The position numbers and the translations under genes were made by a program. The notes beneath the pieces were generated by a model. It saw only the letters and a program-made list of their open reading frames with translations. It was not told the DNA's origin and searched no databases. Of a stretch of DNA of 64,000 bases, positions 33,612 to 41,332 are shown piece after piece. How positions within the stretch are numbered: the stretch's first letter is position 1; the number at the start of each line of letters is the position of its first letter. Source of the DNA: Hymenobacter sp. BT18 (GTDB lineage: Bacteria; Bacteroidota; Bacteroidia; Cytophagales; Hymenobacteraceae); assembly GCF_012273015.1 (NCBI RefSeq), contig NZ_CP050954.1, positions 1,116,001 through 1,180,000 on the forward strand, written 5' to 3'.

Positions 33612-36265
33612 CCGAAACCACTTATCCTGGCTCCTACGCTGTAGGTGGCAAAGCCCACGGCCTGTACCAGTTGCGGGCTGCGGGCGTGGCGGTACCCGGC
33701 TTTGCCGTGCTGCCGGCCGAAACCTTTGCCCCGCTCCTTGCCCACTTACCCGCTACCATCGACGCCGACCTGGATAAGCGTCAGCGGGCCTTAGGCGCGT
33801 TTCAACCAACTGACGCCGAAAGGGCGGCGCTACAACAGGTGCTAGCTGCCTGGGGGTTCCCGGCCCGACCCGTGGTGGTTCGTTCCTCGGTAGTAGATGA
33901 AGATGGCGCCGGCAACTCGTTTGCCGGCCTGATGGATTCCTTTCTAAACCTGACCACGGAGGAGGCCGTGTGGGCGGCGGTGGCGGAGTGCGCGGCCAGT
34001 GCTTACTCGGCGCGGGCCCGGGCCTACCGGCAGCAGCGCGGCCTGCCCCCGGCGGCATTACCCGGGGTGATAGTGCAAGTACAAGTGGCCGCCCGCACCA
34101 GCGGGGTGCTGTTCAGCACCTGGCCCGAGTACCCGCCCGAAATGGCTATCCACGCCCTCTGGGGGTTTGGGGAAGCCCTGGTGAGCGGGGCGCAGCAGCC
34201 CGATGAGTTCTACCTGCGCAAGACCACGGGTGCCGTCAGCTACCAGCAACTGGCCGAAAAAACCCAGCAGCTCACGGCTCCCAGCACCACATCGGGTTTG
34301 GCCGCGCAGCCGGTAGCGGCTGATGCGCAGCTAACGCCCAGCCTTCTGCCCACAGAGCTAACCCAGCTTCACGCCCTGGGCCAGCACCTGGAATCGGCTT
34401 TCGGCGCCCCGCAGGACGTGGAGTTTGTGGTGGATACGGCGAGTGCGCTTTGGGTGGTGCAGGCCCGGCCCATCACCCAGCCCATTCCAGAGCTGCTGGT
34501 GTTCGACAACTCCAACATCCAGGAAAGCTACTGCGGGGTCACCACGCCCCTGACGTTTAGCTTTGCCCGGCGGGCCTACGCCACGGTATACCGCCAAACC
34601 ATGCAGGCCCTGGGCGTACCACCCGCGGAAGTGGCCGCGCACGAGCCCGTCGTGACGCAGCTGCTGGCCCTGGTGCAGGGGCGCATCTACTACAACATCA
34701 ACAACTGGTACCGCGGCCTGCTGTTGCTGCCTTCCTTTCAGCAGAACAAGGCCGATATGGAGCGCATGATGGGGCTAGAGGAACCAGTGGATTTTGTGCA
34801 GCCCCCGCGCCGCAGTCGGCTGGAGCAACTGCGCAGCGCCCCGCGCCAAGCGGCCAACCTGCTGCGCCTGCTGGCGGCATTTGCCGGCCTGCGCCGCGGG
34901 GTGCCGAAGTTCCAAACGCAGTTTGCCGCGGCCTACCAGCGTTTCTATTCCCTGCCCCTTGCGCAGCTTAGCCAGGCGGAGCTGCTGGCCGAGAAAACCT
35001 GCCTGGACACGGAGCTGCTGGCCCACTGGACCACGCCCATCATCAACGATTTTCGGGTGATGATGTATAACGGGCGGGCCCTGCGCGGCCTACGGGCAGC
35101 GGGCATTGCCGAGCCCGAAGAGCTGTTGCGCCGCTACCTGGCCACCGACCAGCAGCTGGCCAGCGTGCAGCCCGTGCACCGCTTGCTGAAGCTGGCTGCC
35201 GAGGCGCGCACCTTCCCCGGCCTGACCGAGCTGGTGCGGGCCTGGCCCGCAACCATAGCGGAGGAAGTAGCCCAACGTTACCCGGCGTTTCACCGCACCG
35301 TGCAGGACTTTATTGCGGAGTATGGCGACCGGACGGTTGGGGAGCTGAAGCTGGAAACAACGACCATGCGCACGGCCCCAACTATTTTCTACCAATACCT
35401 GCGCAACCTGCTGATGGGCCCTGATAAAACTAGCGCAAAGGGGTCCGCTGATGGGGATGCGGGAGGAGGCGCGACGGCCGAAATAGCGGAGCTGCTCCGG
35501 CAGCGCGGGGGCCTGCAGAGCTGGGCCCTGACACGCACCCTGAAGAGGCTGCAAGATGCTATTCGGCAGCGGGAGGCACTACGACTGGAGCGGACCCGGC
35601 TGTTTGGCATGTACCGCAGCCTGTATCGAGCCGCCGGCCACCAGCTGGCTGCGCAAGGCCGTTTGGGTCGTGCCGAAGACGTATTCTACCTGACCGAAGA
35701 TGAATTGACCGCCGCGCTTGGGGCACCAGCCGGTTTATCCTCCCCTGCTCTTCCGCTGCCACCCGTGCCTGCTACTATCTGGCTGAGTTCCCCAACAGCT
35801 GCTTCCCCCGATTTACGGGCGGTGGTAGCAGCGCGGCAACAGGAGTTTGCCGCCTACGAACAGGCCGAAGTACCGGCCCGCGTAACGGTGCCCGCCTCGC
35901 CTCACCGGATGGCCCCACCCCTGGCCGCTACGGATGACTTGTTGCAAGGCACGGGCTGCTTTCCCGGCATTGTAGAGGGCGAAGTACTGGTAGTGCGGCG
36001 CCCCGAAGACGACCTCAGCGTAGCGGGCAAGATTGTGTGCGCCCTCCGCACCGACCCCGGCTGGGCCACCTTGTTTCCCGCCTGCAAGGCCGTAGTTATT
36101 GAGAAGGGCTCCTCCCTTTCGCACTCCGTCATTATTCTGCGGGAGCTGGGCATTCCTACCATCATCAACGTGCCTGGCCTCACGCGGCAGCTGCAAAGCG
36201 GGCAGCGCGTGGTGCTCGACGGGCAAGCCGGCACCCTGCGAATACAACCCAGGCCGGCGGGCTGA
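33602..36265 (+). CDS. PEP synthase/PPDK-like dikinase family protein
   Basis: This 887-residue protein has an N-terminal ATP-grasp-type domain: GGKAHGLYQLRAAGVAVPGF, RSSVVDEDGAGNSFAGLMDSF with R94, and EFVVDTASALWVVQARPI near 280-300. A central region of about 480 residues resembles no substrate domain I recognise. The C-terminal mobile histidine domain contains H841 in KGSSLSHSVIILRELGIPT. Related enzymes include PEP synthase and rifampin phosphotransferase, which move phosphate from ATP through the histidine to a substrate. No PEP-specific TIM-barrel is evident, so the acceptor is probably another molecule. It overlaps the kinase gene. Confidence 0.8.
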   Translation: MLLTETTYPGSYAVGGKAHGLYQLRAAGVAVPGFAVLPAETFAPLLAHLPATIDADLDKRQRALGAFQPTDAERAALQQVLAAWGFPARPVVVRSSVVDEDGAGNSFAGLMDSFLNLTTEEAVWAAVAECAASAYSARARAYRQQRGLPPAALPGVIVQVQVAARTSGVLFSTWPEYPPEMAIHALWGFGEALVSGAQQPDEFYLRKTTGAVSYQQLAEKTQQLTAPSTTSGLAAQPVAADAQLTPSLLPTELTQLHALGQHLESAFGAPQDVEFVVDTASALWVVQARPITQPIPELLVFDNSNIQESYCGVTTPLTFSFARRAYATVYRQTMQALGVPPAEVAAHEPVVTQLLALVQGRIYYNINNWYRGLLLLPSFQQNKADMERMMGLEEPVDFVQPPRRSRLEQLRSAPRQAANLLRLLAAFAGLRRGVPKFQTQFAAAYQRFYSLPLAQLSQAELLAEKTCLDTELLAHWTTPIINDFRVMMYNGRALRGLRAAGIAEPEELLRRYLATDQQLASVQPVHRLLKLAAEARTFPGLTELVRAWPATIAEEVAQRYPAFHRTVQDFIAEYGDRTVGELKLETTTMRTAPTIFYQYLRNLLMGPDKTSAKGSADGDAGGGATAEIAELLRQRGGLQSWALTRTLKRLQDAIRQREALRLERTRLFGMYRSLYRAAGHQLAAQGRLGRAEDVFYLTEDELTAALGAPAGLSSPALPLPPVPATIWLSSPTAASPDLRAVVAARQQEFAAYEQAEVPARVTVPASPHRMAPPLAATDDLLQGTGCFPGIVEGEVLVVRRPEDDLSVAGKIVCALRTDPGWATLFPACKAVVIEKGSSLSHSVIILRELGIPTIINVPGLTRQLQSGQRVVLDGQAGTLRIQPRPAG

Positions 36266-36681
36266 AGCCGTTGGTTCGGGTTTGTTCCTGACTTTCAACT
36301 GGAAACCAGCAACCAGCAACCCGAAACAGCGGCTTCGGTAGCTACGGCATATCAGCAGTTACTTAGGGCACCGTGTTGCGTCGCTCCGGCGTGTTCTCAG
36401 CCTTAACCTGTATTAGCCTCTGGCAAAAGCTTTTTTGGATAGCCCGAAGAGGCCCCGGTGGTGGGGGATACACTTTTACAGACTAGCGCAAAAGTGTATC
36501 CCCCCGGCCGGGTACACTTTCACGCCTACCTGGAAAAGTGTACCCGGCCGGGGGGATACACTTTTTCAGACCGACGAAAAAATGTACCCCCAGCCAATAC
36601 AGCCGTCCAACTAACCGCCGTGTTTTGTCTGACGCCTGCGCGGCCGACGCGTGATCATCAACCCCACTTGCACCCTTGCTT
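36266..36681. other. Intergenic region with nested TACACTTTT hairpins
   Basis: This 416-base gap has no gene. A perfect 31-bp inverted repeat has arms at 36490-36520 and 36535-36565 with a 14-nt loop. Its outer half is also used in an alternative 15-bp perfect hairpin, 36463-36477 with 36490-36504. A third, imperfect hairpin joins 36551-36566 with 36577-36591. Each arm carries a TACACTTT or TACATTTT core next to a G/C run. The alternatives exclude each other, as in attenuators, but no T run follows. CCAGCAACCAGCAAC-type low-complexity sequence lies at 36304-36320. Confidence 0.8.
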
Positions 36682-37743
36682 ATGTTGTATTGCTTGCCTT
36701 ATGACCACCAGCTCCCCGAGTCGTTCTGGCAGATTCCGGCGCGGGTGTATGCCCCTGAAGCCGCCGCACCTCGAGAGTCGCCGGAAGTGCTGGCGGCCGT
36801 GGTAGCCGAGGAAGCAGGACGCCATACCATACAGGTGTACACCGACCACGCCTCGCTACGCCTGCTGGGCATTTTCCCTGATGAAGGCGCGGACGCCTTT
36901 TTCGGCCTTTGGGAAACGCTGCCCGATGCGGCCCTCAACCAGCAGGCATTTGCCCAGCTGGCGGCCGAGGCCAAGCGGCGCGGCTACCGCCGGCTGGTGG
37001 GGCCGCTGTGCTTTACCACCTTTCACCGCTACCGCCTGCGGCTGGGCGCGGCGCCCTCGTGGGGGCAATTTGATGCGGAACCCGTAAACCCTGCCTACTA
37101 TGCCGAGCTGCTGACGGATTTGGGCTTTACGCCCACGCTGACGTTCGAAAGCCGCCTGCTGCAGCCCGCAGTAGTACCGACGGTGTACGACAACAAAGCC
37201 GCCCTGCTGGCTCAGCTTCAGCAGGTGCCATTTGAGTTTTTGCCCCTGACGCCGGACGTTTGGCAGGAACACGAAGCGGCTATTTTTGAGTTGGTCCAAG
37301 CCATTTACGGGGCCAATCCGGCCTACCGGCCGGTGTCGGCGGCGCAGTTTAAGCTGCTCTACAACCGCACCTATGCCGAGAAGCTGTGCCCGCATACCTC
37401 GGTGCTACTGCGCGAGCGAAGCACGGGGAAGCTGGTGGCCCAGAGCTTCTGCAACCCCAACTATGCCCCCCTGAACCTGCCCGCTACTGAGCCGGCTACC
37501 TTCCAGCGGCACTACCCGCTCCTGCCACACCGCACGCTGCTGGCCAAAACCGTGGGCGTGCACCCCGACTACCGCCAGCAGGGCCTGATGTCTTACCTGG
37601 GTGCCTACGGGATGGTGTCGTTCCGGGAGTACTACGACGACATCATCTTTTGCCTGATGCGCACCGACAACTTTTCCCGCCACTTCACCGACGGCTTCCC
37701 CTACGAAACGGCCCACTACGCGCTGTATGCGCGGGAGCTGTGA
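36682..37743 (+). CDS. GNAT-like acyltransferase, two-domain
   Basis: This 353-residue protein looks like a tandem GNAT. The N-terminal half (to about 165) has RLLGIFPDEGADAFFGLWE and GYRRLVGPLCFTTFHRYRLR. The C-terminal half has an acetyl/acyl-CoA motif LLAKTVGVHPDYRQQGLMSYL at 287-306 and ends with DNFSRHFTDGFPYETAHYALYARE. Similar large GNATs accompany sphingolipid or natural-product genes in other bacteria. The acyl donor and acceptor are unknown. The ATG at 36682 is preferred to a TTG two codons upstream. It is in the same direction as the four coupled genes upstream. Confidence 0.72.
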   Translation: MLYCLPYDHQLPESFWQIPARVYAPEAAAPRESPEVLAAVVAEEAGRHTIQVYTDHASLRLLGIFPDEGADAFFGLWETLPDAALNQQAFAQLAAEAKRRGYRRLVGPLCFTTFHRYRLRLGAAPSWGQFDAEPVNPAYYAELLTDLGFTPTLTFESRLLQPAVVPTVYDNKAALLAQLQQVPFEFLPLTPDVWQEHEAAIFELVQAIYGANPAYRPVSAAQFKLLYNRTYAEKLCPHTSVLLRERSTGKLVAQSFCNPNYAPLNLPATEPATFQRHYPLLPHRTLLAKTVGVHPDYRQQGLMSYLGAYGMVSFREYYDDIIFCLMRTDNFSRHFTDGFPYETAHYALYAREL

Positions 37744-37766
37744 GGCTTGTCGTTCGGGAAGTAAGA

Positions 37767-37859
37767 CCGTCATGCTGAGTGGAGTCGAAGCATCTCTACC
37801 GCTTCGTCCGCATCATCCAACGAAGCGGTAGAGATGCTTCGACAAGCTCAGCATGACGG
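37767..37859. repeat. Dispersed palindrome, family A copy 2 (upstream of the UbiA gene)
   Basis: Arms 37767-37807 and 37820-37859 are nearly complementary around the 12-nt loop CCGCATCATCCA. The outer end reads CCGTCATGCTGAG. The 60 bases 37784-37843 are identical to 38857-38916 in copy 3. The left flank of the core here (GAGTGGAGTCG) resembles the reverse complement of the right flank of copy 3, so the two copies behave as inverted versions of each other. Confidence 0.9.
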
Positions 37860-37902
37860 ACATTTTATCTTTTTCTTTCCGTTACTTCACCATCTTGCCC
37901 TC

Positions 37903-38805
37903 ATGAATCTACCAGCTTTCGGGGCGTATCTGCGGCAGCGGTTTCCGCCCGTAAACATGGCGCTGTTTGCCATCTTGTTTGGCACCGTGTACAGCGTGGC
38001 GGCGGCTTTGCAGGCCGGGCCGGCGGCTCAGCGGGCCTGGGGCTGGCCAGAGTGGCTGGGCGTGGCGGCCACCATCAGCTTCTTTTTCCGGCTGCGGGTG
38101 TTCGATGAAATAAAGGACTACGCCACCGACCTGGAGCACCACCCCGAGCGGGTGCTCCAGCAGGGCCGTGTGACGCTAGGGCAGCTGCAGGCCGTAGCCG
38201 CCTTGGGTACGCTGCTGGAAGTGGCGTGGTCGGTGGGTATGGGCTGGCGGGCCGTGGTGGGCTGGGCGCTGGCCGTGGGCTATAGCCTGCTGATGCGTTA
38301 CGAGTTCTTTGTGCCCACCTACCTGCGGCCCCGGCTCGTGCTCTACGCCCTCACCCACATCCTGGTGATGCCCCTGCTCATTGGCTGGCTGTGGGCAGCC
38401 TACGCGGCCCCGCCTTTACTCACGCCGCCACTGGGACTGCTGGCCTTATTGAGTGTGTTTGGGGGCCTGTCCTTTGAAATAGCCCGCAAAATCAGAGTGC
38501 CGGCCGATGAACGCCCCGGGCTTGACTCCTACTCCCGCGCTCTGGGCTACGGCGGCGCCGTGGCGGCGGTGCTGCTGGTGCTGCTGGCCGGGGTGCTTAC
38601 GCAGGGCGTGCTGCTGCAGCGGCTGGAAGCCCGCGCCTGGCCCTTCTGGCTGGTAGCCGTGCTCTACGCCGCTACGGCGGCAGCCTACGGCTGGAGCTTG
38701 CGCCGCCCCTCGGCCCGGGCCCTCAAGCTGGCCGAGCTGCTGACCTCCCTGTTCATGCTCAGCAGCTACGTGTCCATCATTGCGGAAATAGCGCGACGGT
38801 GGTAG
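37903..38805 (+). CDS. UbiA-family prenyltransferase-like membrane protein
   Basis: This 300-residue protein has eight or nine hydrophobic segments. The first Asp-rich motif is FDEIKDYATDLEHHPERV (D68, D72, D76), close to the UbiA NDxxDxxxD signature. The second is near 188-212 (FEIARKIRVPADERPGLDSYSRALG). UbiA enzymes transfer prenyl or other groups from diphosphate donors to aromatic or lipid acceptors in the membrane. The acceptor here is unknown. The ATG at 37903 lies just past a palindrome, and the longer upstream frame runs into that repeat. It is flanked on both sides by related palindromes and precedes the RND transporter. Confidence 0.82.
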   Translation: MNLPAFGAYLRQRFPPVNMALFAILFGTVYSVAAALQAGPAAQRAWGWPEWLGVAATISFFFRLRVFDEIKDYATDLEHHPERVLQQGRVTLGQLQAVAALGTLLEVAWSVGMGWRAVVGWALAVGYSLLMRYEFFVPTYLRPRLVLYALTHILVMPLLIGWLWAAYAAPPLLTPPLGLLALLSVFGGLSFEIARKIRVPADERPGLDSYSRALGYGGAVAAVLLVLLAGVLTQGVLLQRLEARAWPFWLVAVLYAATAAAYGWSLRRPSARALKLAELLTSLFMLSSYVSIIAEIARRW

Positions 38806-38842
38806 CTGAGGTCAGTGAGCAGCACGCAAACACCACTAACGC

Positions 38843-38931
38843 GTCCTGCTGAGCTTGTCGAAGCATCTCTACCGCTTCGTCCGCATCATCCAACGAAGCG
38901 GTAGAGATGCTTCGACTCCGCTCAGCAGGAC
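38843..38931. repeat. Dispersed palindrome, family A copy 3 (downstream of the UbiA gene)
   Basis: Arms 38843-38880 and 38893-38931 are nearly complementary around the loop CCGCATCATCCA. The outer end reads GTCCTGCTGAG. It shares 60 identical bases with copy 2. It lies between the UbiA-like gene and the RND transporter. The longest upstream extension of the transporter frame is this repeat. Confidence 0.9.
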
Positions 38932-38956
38932 CGTCTGTTACTCAACTTTCACATTG

Positions 38957-41224
38957 ATGATTGATTTCCTCTACCGTTTCCGTTTCTGGCTGCTGACCCT
39001 GGTAGCTGGGCTGGTGGTGGTACTTACTCCCGGCGTACGCACGGCCGTGCAGATCGACAACAGCCTTTCAGTGTGGTTTCTGGAAGGCGACCCGGCCCTG
39101 GGCGCCTACCGCGACTACCAGGCCCGCTTCGGCAACGATGAGGTAGTGACGCTGGTGGTGCACGACTCCGCTGGTTTGCTGCGGACGCCCTACCTGGGCA
39201 GCCTGTCCGCCCTGAGCCAGGAGCTGACCGCCCTGCCCGACGTAGCCGCCGTGCTGGGGCCGGGCACGAGTACCATTGCCGGGCGGGGCCTGATGGCGGG
39301 GGCGCATCCGCTCCTTTCCGCCCAAACCAGCGAGGCACAGGTGCGCCAGGACCTTAACCGCCTGCCCACGCTCCGGGAGCAGCTGTTCTCGCCCGATTTC
39401 CAGACCACCCGCCTGCTCATCGAGCTGAAACCCAGCCCTACGTTCGATGCCCGCCGCGCAGATATTCTGGCGCAGATTCGAGGGGTGGCGGCCCGGCACC
39501 TACCGCAAGGGCACTACTGGCTGGGGGGCGTGGGCGTGCTCTACGCGGGCCTGAACGCGCTGTCGGAGCAGGACTTTGGGCGGTTTCTGGGGCTGGGCTA
39601 CGGGCTGATGTTCCTGGCTTTGCTGGTGCTGTACCGCAACCTGCGCCTGCTCCTGTACGTGGTGGGCATTGTGGGGCTGGCTACCTACCTCACCCTCGGC
39701 GTGTACGGGGCTATGGGCTACCGCCTCAACCTGATGACGGTGCTGCTGCCCATGATTCTGATTCTGCTGGGCATTATGGATGCCCTGCACATCATCAATG
39801 AGCGCAACCTCGTGCTCACCGAGCCCGGCCAGACGCCCCACTCGGCGGCCCTGACGGCCCTACGCCACACGCTGGCGCCCTGCCTGGCCACTATGCTCAC
39901 CACGGCGGCTGGCTTTCTGGCCCTGGTTTCCAGCCCCATGGCCATTCTGCGCACGTTTGGGGGCTTTGCGGCCTTGGGCATTGTGCTGTGCTTGTTTTTC
40001 ACGTTTCTGCTGGGCGTCCTGCTCTTGCCCGGCTACCAGGGTCGCCCGCGTGCCACCATGCAGGCGGCCGGCGGGTTGGCCCGGCTCTATACCTGGGTTG
40101 ATGCCCACCCGCGCCAGCTCACGGCCCTGGCATTGGTGCTCACGGTGGCGGCCGCCTTTGGAGCGCTGCGGCTGCGGGCCGACACCTACACGTTGGGCTA
40201 TTTCCCCGACGACCACGCTGCCGTGCGGGACCACCAGGCCATGCAGCGCACTTGGGGCGCCTACATGCCCCTGGAGCTGCTGGTGGAGCCCCGCCCCGGC
40301 CACACCCTGCACGATGCCGCCGTGGTACAGGCGGCAGCGGCTTTTGCAGACTCGGCCCGTACCTTGGCGGGCGTGGGCCGGGTGGCAGGCTTCCATACAC
40401 TCTACCTTGCCGGCCTGGAAACGGTAGTGCCCGCCAGCCGGGCACGGGCGGCCCTGGGCAGCCAAAGCCTGCTCAACCGTGTGCACGCCCGCCTTGTCCC
40501 CGACTACCCCCAGCTCACCCGGCAGTTCATTGACGAAGCCTCGGGTACGGGCCGCATTACGGTGGCCGGCCCTATGCTCTCGGCGCGGGAGCTCACGGCG
40601 AAATCGGAGGTGCTGCTGCGCATGGCGCGCCACACGCTGGGGCCCGTGGCCACGGTGCGGGCGGCCGGCTACCAGCCACTCTACGCCCGCATCGTCGACT
40701 ATGTGACCCGCTCCCAAGCCAGTAGCCTGGGTTGGTCGGCGGTGGTGATATTCGGGCTGGTATGGTGGTTTGTGGGCAGCTTCCGGCTGGCTTTGCTCAC
40801 GCTGGCACCCAACCTGCTGCCGGTGCTCTTGCTACTGGGCCTCATGGGCTGGGCCGGCATTGCCCTGGATACCGCTACGGCCAGTATTGCCGCCATTGTG
40901 CTCAGCCTTTGCACCGACGATACGGTGCATTTCGTGCATCACTACCAGCAGCTGCGCCGCCAGAACCTGGCGCCGGCGGCGGCCCGCTTTGCCACCATCA
41001 CCCACGTGGGGCCCACCATTCTGCTGTCCAGCGGGGTGCTGTTTGTGGGTTATTTGGCCATGACGCTGGCTTCGCTGAAAACGGTGATGCTGTTCGGCCT
41101 GCTCACGGCCGTCAGCATTGCGGCCGCCTTCTACGCCGAGCTGCTGGTGTTTCCCTTGCTGCTGGCCCGGTTTGACCGGGAGAAACCGGCACCACCAGCG
41201 CAAACCCGTGCTCAACGCCCCTGA
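38957..41224 (+). CDS. RND/MMPL-superfamily exporter
   Basis: This 755-residue inner-membrane protein has the two-fold repeated RND layout: a hydrophobic N-terminal anchor, a periplasmic loop (about 35-220), five or six membrane segments (about 225-395), a second loop (about 400-610) and further segments to the end. Conserved intramembrane acidic segments are MILILLGIMDALHIINE and VLSLCTDDTVHFVHHYQ. Length is typical of the lipid-exporting MMPL/HpnN-like group rather than drug-efflux AcrB (over 1000 residues). It ends the plus-strand cluster and is a candidate exporter of its product. The ATG at 38957 lies after the palindrome. Confidence 0.85.
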   Translation: MIDFLYRFRFWLLTLVAGLVVVLTPGVRTAVQIDNSLSVWFLEGDPALGAYRDYQARFGNDEVVTLVVHDSAGLLRTPYLGSLSALSQELTALPDVAAVLGPGTSTIAGRGLMAGAHPLLSAQTSEAQVRQDLNRLPTLREQLFSPDFQTTRLLIELKPSPTFDARRADILAQIRGVAARHLPQGHYWLGGVGVLYAGLNALSEQDFGRFLGLGYGLMFLALLVLYRNLRLLLYVVGIVGLATYLTLGVYGAMGYRLNLMTVLLPMILILLGIMDALHIINERNLVLTEPGQTPHSAALTALRHTLAPCLATMLTTAAGFLALVSSPMAILRTFGGFAALGIVLCLFFTFLLGVLLLPGYQGRPRATMQAAGGLARLYTWVDAHPRQLTALALVLTVAAAFGALRLRADTYTLGYFPDDHAAVRDHQAMQRTWGAYMPLELLVEPRPGHTLHDAAVVQAAAAFADSARTLAGVGRVAGFHTLYLAGLETVVPASRARAALGSQSLLNRVHARLVPDYPQLTRQFIDEASGTGRITVAGPMLSARELTAKSEVLLRMARHTLGPVATVRAAGYQPLYARIVDYVTRSQASSLGWSAVVIFGLVWWFVGSFRLALLTLAPNLLPVLLLLGLMGWAGIALDTATASIAAIVLSLCTDDTVHFVHHYQQLRRQNLAPAAARFATITHVGPTILLSSGVLFVGYLAMTLASLKTVMLFGLLTAVSIAAAFYAELLVFPLLLARFDREKPAPPAQTRAQRP

Positions 41225-41265
41225 AACAAGCTTGCCATCGGCTTGCTGTTGTGCTTTACCTGGAA

Positions 41266-41315
41266 TTAAAAACAATGCCTCTGCCTCCCGGATAGCTCGG
41301 GAAGCAGAGGCATTG
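41266..41315 (-). terminator. Terminator of the alpha-glucan utilization operon
   Basis: CAATGCCTCTGC (41273-41284) pairs with GCAGAGGCATTG (41304-41315), with an inner TCCCG/CGGGA. Read on the minus strand the stem is followed by TTTTTAATT, so it terminates the GH13 gene ending at 41333. The RND gene on the other strand ends 48 bases before the stem, so it may serve both. Confidence 0.88.
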
Positions 41316-41332
41316 TCGATAGGAAACCAGGC

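Noticed and set aside
37767..38931. CRISPR-like repeats in the palindrome pair
   Set aside because: Only two copies, separated by a full gene, with no spacers and no cas genes. They are dispersed palindromes.
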